NCBI GenBank assembly: GCA_038503075.1
Contig: JBCAML010000017.1
Coordinates: 1,116,001-1,180,000, forward strand
DNA from: Gyromitra esculenta
Lineage: Eukaryota; Ascomycota; Pezizomycetes; Pezizales; Discinaceae
Length of the DNA: 64,000 bases
Reading direction: 5' to 3'
This document shows positions 23,245 to 36,600 of the stretch, piece after piece. The notes under the pieces were generated by a model. It made no database searches, was not told the DNA's origin, and was given only the letters and a program-made list of their open reading frames with translations. The position numbers were made by a program, and so were the translations under genes. How positions within the stretch are numbered: position 1 is the first letter of the stretch; the number at the start of each line of letters is the position of its first letter.

Positions 23245-25582
23245 ATGAAAGGCCTGTTTCGTAGGCCTTCAGATACTAGTTCCTCGTCGGCACGTTCCTC
23301 AGGCTCCTCAGAGGGTAACGTTGAATTGTCGGTAGAATCCCAAGGCCCTGGTGGACCTTCTCCACCTCCTCAAACTGGTCTGGACAGCTCACAGCCTGAC
23401 ACTCCCGCTGTAGGGACTGATGCCCAAGTCTTTGACCCCCTAGCGTTATATTCACCTCTGCATCCGGCTATACCGTCCCTCCCTCAGAATCACCATTTCA
23501 CTCTCCTTATCAGTTCTCTCTTAGAGTCATATATCAGCTCTCGTATACCAGGAAACTCTGCTCTTGCAGAGAACATATACACCGAACTTGCTCAGCAGCT
23601 ACCTGTCCTTGGTATCGCGCCGGAAAATAGTCAACATTTCTCCCGTCCTGAGCTAGCTAGTGTTAGACAAGGTTATTTAGATGGCATAGATGGCCTACTT
23701 AAGCAAGCGGTGGAGAAGAACAACGACGAGAGTAGTGGGGCATATCCTCCAGCCAATCTAGCAGGGGACGGGAGGGTGTCAGTAATTGAGCGGGATAGCG
23801 CCAGGCCCACACTCAGAAGAATGGTGACGGACATTCCCATCAGCGGTAGCAGAAATTTGGACGAGAGAAAAGCTATTCACAGAAGCTCTTCGTTAAGTCT
23901 CCTGATGAATGCCGCTAAGCCGACAAAGCTTCGGCCCAACACCGCTCCTGCATTGGCCGAGAGTCCACCATCGTTTTTCCCAGAAAACCCACCTACAGCA
24001 CCCATTCCAAGTAAAATCAGTATCTTTCTGCCACCTCGTCACTCCCGCTATGATTCAGACTTTAAGGAGGTTGGATTCCTCGGAAAGGGTGGCTTTGGCT
24101 CCGTTTATCACGTTGTTAACCGCCTCGACAATGCCGAGTACGCCGTCAAGAAGGTTATTTTTAAGAACGAGATGTTCCAGAAAATCCAAGATGGTCGTGT
24201 AGAAGGGTTTAATAGGATCTTAAGTGAGGTAAAGACTATGGCGAAGTTGGAGCACGGAAATATTGTGAGGTATTACGGAGGCTGGATTGAAGGCACTCTT
24301 GGCGAGAAGTTTATTGCTCCCGTTGCTCCAGTTGTTCCGGTTATTCCGGCTGGAGTGGATGTAGGGCTGGGAGTGCTGCCCACTACTCTTCTCCAAAACG
24401 ATTTTGATAAGGAGAAGCTCGCCGAAGCTACCGTGCTTGAGGATATAAGTGATGGAGGTATCATTTTCGCGTATTCGGAAGGGGAAGAGGGAAGCAGGGT
24501 ACAAACGCTTGAGGATAGTGCTACTGGTTCGAAGTGTATGGCCCAAGATACACAAATTAGCGAGGAGAGTGCTGCAATTACAGAGGAAGAAGAAGAAGAA
24601 TATTTTGATGATTCGGTAGAAATGATACCCAGATCTTACCCACCTGGAGTAAAGCTAGCATCAAGCCGTCCTAAGTCTCGGCCTCTATCCAATGACTACA
24701 AGAGAAAAAATCCGAAGGTCGTCTTCAATCTCTCTGCTCCCTCCTCTGATAACTCCTCGGACCCTTTGGGCTCCAGCCTCTTTTCGGGGGGTAATGGAGC
24801 TTTAGTTAAATCGGCGCCAAGGCAAAACGAGAAAGGGCATAAGCGGAGTTCATCTGGACCGATTGTTACCCTCCATATCCAAATGTCACTGCACCCGCTC
24901 GTTCTCACCCTTTATATCACACCTGCTGATCCTCCGCTTCTTAATCCTCCACCTCCCGGAGAAAAACACTGCTTCTGCCTTGCAAAAGCGCTAAAGTTGT
25001 TCTTAGGACTAGTTGAAGGGATAGACTATCTCCACCAGAAAGGTATCGCCCATAGAGACTTGAAACCTGGAAACGTATTTCTGGATATTCTCCCCGGAAA
25101 GAAGATGTGTGGGTGTCCAGAGAACTCTGTTATGGTTGTACCTAGGATTGGAGATTTTGGACTCGTTAAGCCGATCCATGAAGTTGCCGATACTACTGGA
25201 GAACATGGTAGTGCAATTGTTGGAACAGAGCTCTATCGGCCCCCGATGGAGATGGCTGATCGGTATGATGTTGTGGGAAGAGATTTATTTGCACTTGGTG
25301 TGATGCTGGTGGAGTTGGCGTTCAGATTTGGAACTCGTAGGTTCCCTCCTTGCTCTTGTATAATGTGATCCGATGTTAATATCTATATCGATAGGCATGG
25401 AACGCGGGACTGTTGTTACGGCTTTGGCAGAACAGGGTCAGCTTCCAGATGGCTTCGATGCACGTGTGGCAGAGATCGTCAGGGGATGCTGCGGCGTCGG
25501 TCAGTATCAAGGTTGCAGCTGGAGCTTACAAAGGGTGAAGGAGGCCGCGACTTGTATACTGATGGCTGAGGTTGGAGAGTGA
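23245..25582 (+). CDS. HRI/PERK-like eIF2-alpha kinase (Ser/Thr protein kinase)
   Basis: Cytosolic stress kinase of the eIF2-alpha kinase family, closest in layout to fungal HRI-like enzymes, which phosphorylate eIF2-alpha to lower translation. Two exons, 23245-25336 and 25395-25582, give 759 aa; the 58-bp intron (GTAGGT...TAG) restores FGTRMERGTVV, the family's characteristic end of helix F region. N-terminal about 270 residues are Ser/Pro-rich. Kinase lobe: GKGGFGSVY at about 280, AVKK Lys302, then a roughly 190-residue acidic, low-complexity insert, IQM, HRDLKPGN (Asp605) and IGDFGL (Asp637). The insert between the lobes is typical of this family. The activation segment ends in GTELYRPPMEM, where the usual xPE triplet carries an extra Met. 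The start is the first ATG after a CT-rich leader; no in-frame ATG lies shortly upstream. Confidence 0.88.
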
Positions 25583-27481
25583 TTCTTGTGTTGTCGTTAT
25601 CGTTTCTAACGATATAGTTCGGGAGTGCTTGATGATGATTGATATCGGTGGGCGTTATATTAGGCGGATGGGCGGTTGGCTGGGGTGTTTTCACTATTAT
25701 TTTGGCTGTATAGCCCGCCTGGGAAGGTTTTGTTTGTGTAGTTTTCTTTTCCTTTCGTTGCTTCTAGGGCCTGCATTACACTCCACTCATCTTGGCGAAT
25801 TTTTAGCTTTGGCGCTTTACTTCATTCATGGTGGCTATAATTGTTTCTGTATTATTATTCTTTTGGCGTTTTGTCCTTAGCTAGGCTTGTTAAAAGGTTA
25901 GGAACGTGAGTAGACTGTACAAGTCAATGGCTTACGTTTAGAAATTGAAATGCGTATACTCGCTGTGTTAAGAATAACAACCTCTTGCGCTGAGTGCTGT
26001 AGCGTCGAGGCGATTTCAAGCCTAAGTCCGTTCAAAGAAAGAAAATATCAAGTATTCGGTTTTGCTGTGACTGGCAAATCTAAACGTATAGAACTTAATG
26101 GTGAGATGGTGTGGGTATGCTGGTGGCCTGAAAACAGATTGATGGTTGAACATTAGAGCGGTATTTGCTGGGTGCGGGGTTGTGGTTGAGAGAAATCTGG
26201 AGACGAGTGTCGTTGACTTATCACGGGCTCAAGAAGGGCACTAGACGGGACAAGCGTCTTTCTATATAGTCGCACGTGGCTATAATTACATGTAGTTTAT
26301 ATCACGTGGAGACTTTGGGTTTCGATAAGCTCTTGGTGATTGTTTTCTTTAAACTTCTCATTAGCCTCCCTATAATAACCAGAATACCTTACAATTACCC
26401 TCTATATAGTACAGCCTATACTAGAGTCTCTAGGTCTCCCGTAGTTCTTATTACATGTACTTTTAGCTCTGTATGTGTCAGTTTAAGTATCTGTCTGACT
26501 ATACCACGATATTTGTCATGTTGTTCCAACACACTGGAGGCAATATATATCCTAATGCATGGGCTAGTTGGAGTGTTGGGTAATAGGTTATGATGTTGCA
26601 TGCCCCGCCGTAATCGAGCAATCTCTCCAAATTGCAACCTTGTCTATTGGGGTGGATAAACGCATATTCCGGTGCTGAGATATACAATGCTTCTTTTTCA
26701 TAGCAGCCTTTCTTAAATACCATCCAGGTTCACCAACTCTTCCAGGAGAGTGAGAGATGGCGGCTGAATTTAAGCTCAAGCTCGTGGGGCGACAGCGGGA
26801 ACGGTAGTTTCGACAGACTGCCGTTTAAACGGCGGAACACTGCATAGATAACTATGGGGGTGAACCTTGAGTAGCTCGTACTGTATTTTGAGAGACGATT
26901 TTCGGCGTTTTGGTGTAGAAACGACTAATATACGCTAAGAAAGTCAAGACATCTAACTCTATCTGCGGCAAACATAAGTGCAAATTCAGCCACCCCTAAT
27001 ATATTTTATTGGTGAGAATGGGCTTGATGTGTGTTTTCTAAGATTTTTACTGGCAGTCCCCACCTTTGCTGCTTTTTTGGATAAAATCTACATATAAAGC
27101 TGGTTGTATGCCCATTCATGATAATACTATCATTTCCAATGGCTGTCCAAACAAGCATTTATGCTCTGGGGTTATATATGCCTGCGCATGAATTTGAGTA
27201 CACATCTGTGTTACCTCGACGGCCACGAAGGTGGCACAGTGATCAAGCCGCATGGACCGGATACAACGTGGAGATCTCTCGGTTCGGTAGCCAATGGTAG
27301 ACTGTTGTATGTCGAGTTTACCCCCTCCCGCCTCATCGACGAGGACTTTTCCCCTGCTAATCGAATACGCTAACCTTCTCACTGCCTGTCTTGTCATTCA
27401 AGCCTCTATCACCCCCAGCAGCCTTCGTCTAAATACCTTTTTTTTAGTGGCAATAACCCCCGGGACTCGGCGTCGCTGTAC
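25583..27481. other. Intergenic, no gene recognised
   Basis: The spacer downstream of the kinase gene includes a T-rich stretch, probably its 3' UTR. No coding domain, transposon end or RNA gene is visible. ORFs up to about 105 codons have no recognisable features. Confidence 0.5.
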
Positions 27482-29490
27482 ATGTTCAATCCAGAAACAG
27501 GTCTCACCCAGTTTCCAGACATGTCTGCCATGTCGTGTTATGACTTTTGGCCCGGTACCCGAATCCAGCCTCAGAAAGTGTCAAGAGAAGAACTCGGCGA
27601 GATGGAAATCCAAACTTTAAACTCTCAACGCCCAGGTCTCCAACCAGTCAACATTCCGTTAGACATCTACCTCCTCATCCTTGAGAATTCGTCAAGAGCG
27701 ACACTGTGTAATTTCTGCCTTGTGTCGAAGCTCTCATATCACTATGCAGCTCCTCTCCTATGGAAGGATATCAAATTGCGGCAGGATAGTATGAATATTG
27801 CTCAATTTATGAAGGTATTGCGGGATATCATCAAGCGGCACGGAAAGCAAGTTGAGAGCATCGATATTGGGTTTCTTTTAGACGATATAGATCGCATTGA
27901 CGATCTAGAATTTCCGCGCCCATTTGAGGCGGCTATAAACACTTTAGGTATAGACCTTTTAAGCGCATCAAGAATCCTGCATTATTAAGAGTAATCTCTA
28001 ATACAATATCGTATTGTGTATTTAGTTGAACTTGCGGTTGAGAAAATGCCCAACTTACAGAGTTTTAAGTGCGTTCCTACTCGGAGAAAATGCTTGACTA
28101 CATGTAGTATCGGTAGCATTATTTGCTAACGCACCATAAGGTGGGGTCCTCACCAGACTCCTAGTAGCGACCTTCTTGATGCGCTTAAGAGCCGACCGTG
28201 TCTCGAGGAGCTTCATATGGATAGCGATGGTTGGAATCCGATTCTAATTATCGAATTAAATCTCTCTGGGTTCCATCATCTCACGTCGTTCATGATGGAT
28301 AACATATGCGAAGATAGCCAAGTAGTGGCAATTCGACATCTCCTGGATTCCTCTCCAGATCTTAGAAAGCTTAAATTTGGGTTCATCGATTATTACTGGG
28401 AATATCGGGAACCGCAAACCGATGTGGAAATTTTTGATATCCTGTTTTCAAATATAAATCCACAGGGTGAGGGGGCAATTATCCCGGGGAAGAACCTGGA
28501 GGAATTTACAATCATCCGTGGGTTTTGTCCGGAGCGTGATTTTGGGCCATCGTTCTTCAGCGCTGCAAAACTGTGCCTCAAAAATCTGGATTCGTTGACA
28601 TGCAACTATATGTACGGACACCAGGTGATTGAGCAGCTGAATCAACCAGAAGCTCTGCGTCTACGGAAACTGCGTCTAAAATGCGTCGCATGGCAGGAAT
28701 ATTTACCATTACTGGAGGGCTTAACGAAGCTCGAGTTATTACATATACAGATAACTGCGCTAGGATTCGAATACGACAAGTTAATACCATTGGTTTGTCG
28801 GAGTGGAGATACTTTGAAGGACTTACGACTCGAGTGGAGTAATGTCCGGAAGCCCTCTGGGCAAGAACTTATGAGTATAGAGACAGCATGGAACCTAGCT
28901 AGCAAATGCAGTAAAATCAGCCGATTAAGCCTGAGAGCAGACTTTAGCTTGAGCACTTGGGTGAGTGTGAATAAATCCCGGTAAATTCACAATTAAATGA
29001 GTAACCTAGCCCTAATGTGTGACTGTAGGATTATATAGAGAAAGCTTTCCCTCCTTTGCTCATCGATCTCACACACTTTAAGCTTCAACGCATTACCCCA
29101 AAAGAGAAACCATCGCAGCCACCATGGTTAACTAATTCATACGCATCCTCAAGCGCAAAGCCTCCCAGAGATGCACCAGCAGCCATTAGGCAGCAACTGA
29201 GCATTAGCTTTTTAACGGGACTGACTGACGGAATGAAATGTCCCGAAACCATCGCAGGTGATTTTTTTGCTGTTTTTATTACAGCAGCCAACAACTCTCT
29301 GGGCGATGAGAAATTAACGAAACTTAAATATGTTGGCATTGACGGCCATGTGTATGAGCTTCACGTATCAGATGGCTCGTTTACGTTTAGTGAAGTTCCA
29401 AAAGAGAAGATCGTACTCTGCGGTGGTCCTTTTGAACCAGACTTTGAGTTTGAATCGCAGGATACGTTAAGTTTGTCATCTATTGATTGA
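27482..29490 (+). CDS. F-box protein with leucine-rich C-terminal region
   Basis: Probable substrate-recognition subunit of an SCF ubiquitin ligase. Four exons fit in phase: 27482-27947, 28026-28068, 28141-28960 and 29029-29490; the introns are 78, 72 and 68 bp with GT-AG ends. The spliced protein is 596 aa from 27482, or 556 aa if the ATG at 27602 is used. The F-box sits at about 56-100: IPLDIYLLIL, then LCNFCLVSKLSYHYAAPLLWKDI. The tiny second exon restores LVELAVEKMPNLQSFK, and the third reads WGPHQTPSSDLLDALKSRP; both are typical of the Leu-rich region of fungal F-box proteins. Repeats are irregular, so the substrate cannot be guessed. The upstream start is uncertain, since a further 5' exon is possible. 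Confidence 0.75.
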
Positions 29491-30534
29491 AATTTCGATT
29501 TATTGTATTTTCACCTGATATTACTTTCACTCTATCCCCTTTCTGTTTGCTACTGCCATGTTCAGGTTGGCGTAGTGTTGCTCGTGAAAATTTCTCTAGG
29601 AGGTTTTTATTTTATTTTTTACTTAGCGTTAATGATATTCTTGCCTTTCAAATGTCGATGAAGCTGGGCTTCAAGAAGATCGTATATCGTATTCCAGAGA
29701 AGTTGATAAGTTTGAAATTGAGCTTAAGCGCCCGTACTAGTATGCAGACGATTGAAGCTTAAGGAGGTGAACGAGAACGAACTAGAGCACAACTACCATC
29801 ACTGTAGGGGGTTAGCGAAAAATCAATGCCCATATATAATAAATTCATAGTGGCAAAATCTGGCTAATGGAGTATTTCTAAGTGTGGAACACGATTTAGC
29901 GCGATTGTGGCTGGTCCCAGCGCTTCATATGCATAAAGAGCAGCGGAAGTCCGTAAGTAGAGTACCTGCTTATAAGCATGTAGCGTAGCCCTCGGAATTT
30001 GGATAGTGGAACATGAGCCTATAAATAAAGTGGGACCTGAATCGACTTCATAGCCCTGATCCTAATGCAGTATATGCTGGTGCGTGGTAACGGAACCCCG
30101 GGACATAAAGCTTGGTAGTCAGAGGGCTGATTGCTAATAATTTCTGTGCCAGACTAGGAGATCCCGCATATGCACGCCTAAAATTCTCCAAAAGCTTGTC
30201 ATAGAAATTTCCAGTGATCTGATCTGTCCCCGGAGTTCCCAGGGCTCTTAGGGCGATTAAGGAAGGTAACTAATATCATTGACCGCGGTTCCTAACCGGA
30301 ACTCAACTGTAGAACCGTCGATACATCATACTCCGGAGGGTTTCTGGGAACTATTTGGAATACTGTCTCAAATGAATACGAAGAGCCCTAGCATAAATAT
30401 CTTTCGAATTCCTTATTCAAAGCTCTTTCTTCACAGACCACTATCTCCGGGCATCATTACATCTTCATAAACCTCATAAACCTCACAATAAAGCCATTCA
30501 AAGTCAATTGGAATCAACAGCAAATTTCCTCAAC
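29491..30534. other. Intergenic, no gene recognised
   Basis: Spacer between the F-box gene and the epimerase gene. The T-rich first 150 bp may be 3' UTR. No coding domain or repeat boundary is seen. Confidence 0.5.
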
Positions 30535-31676
30535 ATGACAAAATCTCTCGTTCTCCTCACTGGTGCCACCGGCTTCGTCGGTGCTCAAGTCCTCCACGAG
30601 CTCATCATCAAGGGCTACCGCGTCATCGCACCTATCCGCCCCAGTTCCAAATCCAAAGTCAGTTTCATCGCAGAAAAATACAGTAGCTATCCTGGCAAGT
30701 TGGAATTCGTTGAGGTCGCCGACCAAACCGATGCAGCAGCGTACATACCCCACCTCAAGGGTGTCGAAGCCATCATCCACACAGCATCGGTTGTACTAGA
30801 CTTCAAGAATCCGAATCAAGATCAAGATGTTCAGAAGGAAGTTCTGGATCCTGTGGCTGGCATGAATACCGCGCTGTTTCAAGCAGCACTGCAAGTGGAT
30901 AGTGTCAACCGTTACGTATTGACGAGTTCGAGCACGGCGATTTATGGTAATGTTGATTTGAGCAGAAAAGAGTACACTGAGGATGATTGGAACCCAATAA
31001 AACTAGAGGACGTATTGGGGGAGTGGAACCCGGGCCAGATTTATATGGCTTCGAAAACGTTGGGCGAAAAGAAGGTGTGGGAGTTGACAAAGGAGTATAA
31101 ACCAGCCTTTGATGTTGTTATTCTCTGCCCTCCTAGTAAGTTAAACGTGCCTCCAACAAATAGTTTCATTATTAATCACTGGGGGAATAGTGGTACTTGG
31201 GACAAGTCATCACCAAGTCAAGGGTTTATCGAATCTAGGAGGCTCAGCGGCACCTATGTTTTTGAGTTTGGTTAACAGAAAAGACATACCAGAGAACATA
31301 TGTCCTCAATTCATGTAATAACTTCTTCCTCCTCTCGATCCCGTCATAGCGACTAATCTTACATAGAAATGCAATTGACTGCGCCGAGGCACACGTCGCT
31401 GCCGTCGCTGTCCCGCTTCCACGAACTCCTGATATTCCCCATCGCTACCTAATTTCCAGCGGGACATTCTCTTTCCATCGTCTTATCCCCGCGTTGGCAG
31501 AGCACTATCCTGAATTAACTGAAAAGCTACCAAGTATTGACTCAGCGAAGCTTGATGAAGTATTTCCACGTTTCGCAACGGAGAAAGCGAAGAGAGAGTT
31601 GAAGGTGGAGCTGAATAGAGGGGTGGAGGAGTCGGTTGTGGAAGGACTATTTTCGGAGGCTGTTAAGTATTTCTAG
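30535..31676 (+). CDS. GRE2-like NAD(P)-dependent epimerase/reductase, middle part missing or unresolved
   Basis: Extended short-chain dehydrogenase/reductase of the NAD(P)-dependent epimerase type, related to yeast methylglyoxal reductase Gre2. Exon 1 starts at ATG 30535. It has the Rossmann motif LTGATGFVGAQVL, the HTASVV strand, RYVLTSSSTAIYG and the catalytic Tyr/Lys pair in IYMASKTLGEKK, and runs to ILCPP at about 31133, where a GTAAGT donor follows. The C-terminal part is open from about 31371 to 31676 (AIDCAEAHVAAVAV, then RYLISSGTFSF and AEHYPELTEKLPS). Roughly 45-60 residues normally between CPP and the DxRDxAEAH block are not found, and no acceptor restores a full frame. It may be a recently broken gene, or a short middle exon was missed. 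Substrate unknown. Confidence 0.6.
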
Positions 31677-33057
31677 GTGACATTTTGTGGGGAGGAGATC
31701 TAGAGTATATTTACCGAGTTTTATTTATTGATAGTTTGGAAGGCGGGTTGTTTGAGTGTCATCTATATAGGTTCTAAAGTACATGTATTTGCCGAATAGA
31801 AGGGAACAGCTTATTGAAACTCGGTGATCTAAGAAGTTGAGGAGGTGTTATACAGCACGTACTCGAGCAAGTAAATATCAAACCTACATGTAATTTGTCT
31901 ATTCTACAACGGCCGTAGCTTACATGGAATCAAAAGGGGTAAAATAAACGAGTTCATATTCGCTTGCCGCGGAGACAAAGGCCCAGCTATAGACTCGTTA
32001 ACCGGCTCGTTGATATTCTATAATTTGATAGCTGACCAGAAATGTACTGCTATTCGATGAGCAGCTAAGCATATTTCGCGACATCTATGGACTGCGCTTT
32101 GTGTTAAGAAGTTGGAGGAGTCAGGGTTTAGGTTATCGATTCCCGTTGCCTATCAATGTATTAAAACAACACCTAAGCCTACTTGTGAGGCTAGCCCGAC
32201 TAATAGAGTATGGATTATACCCCCATGTGTTAATGCAATGGTTCTCATAGTAGATTGCGTTTCTGCTGGGGTTTTTTGGTGCCTGCTCTGGTTTTCAGTT
32301 TTCAGTACGCATATGCAACTCCGTTTCGCGATCGTTTACACTGCGGCTGACTGCCCAGCTGAAGAATTTTTCCTCTCAAGTCTACTGGCGGGGTTCCTAG
32401 TGTTTCTCACTTTGCAGTAGTTTCTTCAAGATGATGGTTATTGGAGTGAATCTAATTGCCTTGTTCCGCTGGGTGAGAGGATGGTTCAATGGATATATCT
32501 GAGGCTCACAATGTTCGCAATGGGGAAACCCGTCCTCCCCTAAGATTGAACAAACTACAGCTTGTAGCCATCCTAGCTAAAGCTTCAGGACAGACTACAG
32601 GTTACAGTGAAGGATCACCGACCACCGTTCGCCCTAGGCTTCGGAACTACCTCTCTGCTAGAAGAGACGATATGTATTAAGTGAATTCTGTTCTGGGTAA
32701 TAGGTTATCTGTAGTAGCCAAGATGCGGCTGTGATCTTCTTAGGGTGGGGGTAGATGTTATGAAATAATAACCCAACCTCTACATGCTAAGAAATACCCA
32801 ACTGCGGCATGGGAAGAGGCACAGCTGAAAGCTGCCTCTTATTAGCCGCAAGACTCCAGGCTGCCCTATTCGTAGCATACATCTCCGCCTACTACCAATC
32901 TGCCCTTGAGAGCTGCTAGTACAGCGTACGGCAAAAAAGATCGAGAAACATGAGACTTTGGGTTCGGGGCTGTTATTGGCTCCCCAGAGTTTTTGGGGAA
33001 GACTCTAACAGATGGATTGACCGCAGAACCCTGTTACAGTCACTCACGGGGTGACGG
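31677..33057. other. Intergenic, no gene recognised
   Basis: ORFs of 60-100 codons here lack any recognisable domain. No tRNA or LTR is visible. Confidence 0.5.
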
Positions 33058-33307
33058 CGAATCCTGTCTGATGGCGGACAAGGGTTGCTCGGACCAAGCA
33101 CTAAACTAGCAGTGGTAATTCCCCAAGAAAACGCGAAAAGTACCCAACAGTGAATTCAAGAATAAAATAGCCCTGAAATAACACCTATGATCAATAGACT
33201 TAAGAGACTAATTAGGAATCTACAATTTCTAATGTTTTGTGAAAAAATTGTGAATCCTATGGTTTGGAGATGTAACCGGACCCTTGTTCGCCATCAGACA
33301 GGATTCG
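33058..33307. mobile_element. Inverted-repeat unit, possible MITE
   Basis: 27-nt terminal inverted repeats (33058-33084 and 33281-33307, starting CGAATCCTGTCTGATGGCG) match at 26 of 27 positions and enclose a 196-bp AT-rich non-coding core. Size and layout suit a miniature inverted-repeat transposable element or a rearranged transposon end. No clear target-site duplication flanks it, so this is a hypothesis. Confidence 0.45.
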
Positions 33308-33671
33308 AGTAGATCCTAGTTTCTCGATATTTTCTGCCATACGCTGTATGCACTGCTAGGGCGTAGTGCAGGTAAACAGCAGAGGGGTAATTAAACTTAG
33401 ATTTCGCTGATGTGAGACAGCTTTCACAATGGACTAGCGGAGATCAAGGAACCCATGAGTCAGATCTCCACTTGTTAGAGATCTTGTCGGCTTCCCCTCA
33501 GCTTCCCCACCTGAAAGCGCTAAGGAAAATCACCCACAAAGCTTCAACAGCTGTCTCTCGACTAGGCCGTTTGCCTGTTGTGATTTCAATTATTTCCTGT
33601 ACTCTTGGCCCTGGTATTGATTTTACAGGCTCTAGAGCACGAGAGAGAGATTGGATATACCACCAACAGTT

Positions 33672-36600
33672 ATGGCCGAAGTCATCGGACTAGTTGCGAG
33701 CCTTATCGGTATTATACAAATTGCTGGCCAAGTTGCGGTCTTGACCCACGGATATATTGGCGGGGTGAGGCGGGCGTCACAGGACATCTCATCACTCGTG
33801 GATGAGCTTTCATCGCTCAGTAAAGTACTCAGTGCTTTGAAGGATTACGTTGAAGCCAAGCCGAAATCTTTGGCTCTTTTGAAACTCAACGGTCCGAATG
33901 GCCCTCTTCAGGGATGTGTTCGTGAACTCGAAGCACTCCAAGCGAAATTAGCGCCTAGGGATGGGTTTAAGGGTATTCTCGACAACCTTAAGTGGCCATT
34001 GAAGGAAGCCGAGACCCAAGGTTATGTCGCTCAGTTTGAGAGACACAAGACACTCTTCACGTTGGCTCTAACTGTAGATCACATGTGAGTCGATTCGGGA
34101 TAGTTGGTGCTACTTTTAAGAACTATGCTGATATTAGGCCAGAACACTCTCAAAAGAGATTGAGGCGTACGTCCAAACAACGACGGTCCTCGTTCAAGAT
34201 ATTTGGACAGAATCAGGAGATCAGAAAGCTTGGAGACTAAAATTTGATCAAAATCGCTTAGGTAGGGCTTACCACATTGCCATTGGGCCCACAGCTAACC
34301 AAATGCCAGCGGAGAAACGCGAGAAGGTCTTAAACTGGGCAAGCCCGAAAGACTTTGAGAAAAAAAACGAGGAAAAACATCTCGATACCAGCAGGTTGAG
34401 GCATGAAAACACTGGAAAATGGTTGTTGATAACGCCAGAAATTCGGGATATGGCTAAGAAGAATACAAATTCTTCGCTGCTCTGGGGATTTGGCATTCGT
34501 GAGCTCGACCTAAAGGGCGGTTCGTATTCAAGAGAGTAATGCTAACTAAACCAAAAATAGCCGGAGCGGGAAAAACGTTCTTGAGGTATGAAGTTTTCTT
34601 TTCTACGTAGGGATTTGACTCTGCTCGATCAATAGAGACTTTGCGCGGATAGATCCAGCTCCGATTTCTAGCAATTTGATTAGTGCAGATTAGCTTCTGG
34701 TTGGTCAAAAATCAGGGCTGGCTCAAAAGCGCAAAGTCTCTAATCTCCCGACGGTATCTCTCATTATTCGCCCAAGTTACATTAGGGAATTCGTGGGATT
34801 GGGTCGGGATTGGCGTTGCTCCCAGACTTTCGGCATCATTTGCTCATGCTCGGAATTGGGCAGGTTGGCTCGACAGCACTGATGACAAGTTTGGATAATG
34901 ATCAAATCCTCTGACCTAGCAATCATTCCCCTACCACACATTTGCTGCCTCTGACTATCTTTTTGATCTTTAGCTCGGTTGTAATTGATCACTTCTTGGA
35001 GGAGTCAAATACAAAAAAGTACGGAGTGGCCTACATCTACTTTGAGTATAAAGAACGAGAGCTACAAACACCTCCAAATATCCTCAGAAGCTTAATCAGA
35101 CAACTTATTTCTCAAATCCCGTATCTCCCTGCCGAGATCGAAGCATTGCATGACAAATTGGAGATCAGTGGGAGAGGACCTAAATTCGAAGACTTATACT
35201 CCGCGCTAAGCATCGCGTTCAAGGCGTTTGATCAGGTCTTTTTGATCTTCGATGCGTTGGATGAATGTGATCCAAAAGATCAGCGGAGAGAGCTTCTTCC
35301 ATTGTTTCATCGCATGAAGAAAAGTGGAGCTAGCTTGTTCATAACTAGTCGTCAATACCCCGAGGATATTCAGGAATCCTTCAACGACTCGGCCAAGATT
35401 GAGCTCTCACCGAAAGACGAGGACATTGGGGTCTTTCTTCAGCAAAAAATCAGTGGAGACGCGCGCACTAAACGTCTTGTACGACAAGCGAAATGTGAGG
35501 ATAGGATTGTCTCCGAAATAATCAGTAGTTCTCAGGGGATGTAAGTATTAAGCGTTTATCTGCGTTAGAGGCTTAGCTAACGGGATGTACTCAGGTTTTT
35601 GCTCGCTCGATTCAATATCGACTACATTTGCCAACAACCTACTGCCAAAAAAGTCCTAATTGCGCTCGATAAAATCAAGAGCTCTTCTACAAAGGACAGA
35701 CCTTTGGATCCTACCTACGATCGGGCCATGGAAACCCTCCAGAGCCAGAGTGAAGATTGCGTGGATATGGGACTGCTCATCCTCGCCTGGCTGGTCAAGG
35801 CCAATAGGACACTTACGGTTGAAGAGGCTCGAGTAGCGATAGCAATCGAGACTGGTCGCTATGAACTGGACGAATTGGATCTACCAGACAACGCTACAAT
35901 GCTCGATGTCTGTGCCGGGCTAGTTATAATCGACGAAACCAGTAACACTATGAAACTTGCTCATTACACGGTTCAGGAATATCTTCTGAGCAAGTCGATA
36001 ATCTCCCCAGACGCGGATTTCAAGCTTGCAGCAGCTTGCATCACATTCCTAACATTCGATATATTCTCTGAAGGTCCTTGCACGTCCGATGTGGCACTCA
36101 AGGCTCGCCTTGAGTCGCAACCATTTCTTAATTACGCAGTTTATCAGCTCTCATACCACCTTAAAGCCTGCGATAGGGACCTAACGACTGATATGGTACT
36201 CAAATTTCTTGAAGACGTGGGGAAAGTTACGTCTTATGTTCAACTCTTGTATTATAGCGATGAGGAGGAAGAAGATAGTGAAGAAGATGACGAAGATGAC
36301 GAAGAAGAAGAAGGCGAAGAAGAAGGGGGAGGAGGAGGAGGAGGAGGAGGGGAAGGAGGGGTTGAAAATAACGAAAACGGTGGCGAGGATCCTAATAACG
36401 AAGATGACACTGCAATAGAACCCTTTGAAAACTACCCAAAATCACACAACGCTTTACACGTTGCAGCTGCGCTAGGGCATCGCGCGGCACTCGAGATACT
36501 GTTAGCGCAGGCCGTCGATATTTCAATCCCAGACAGTTCTGGAAAGACACTCCTCCACCTTGCAGCGGATGGGGGACACGAAGATGTGGTTGAACTGTTG

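Noticed and set aside
22971..23264. Pro/Ser-rich ORF just upstream of the kinase
   Set aside because: Translation of the CT-rich leader in another frame; overlaps the true kinase start.
36209..36418. Lys/Glu-rich ORF inside the NLR gene
   Set aside because: Shadow frame of the acidic/Gly-coding hinge.
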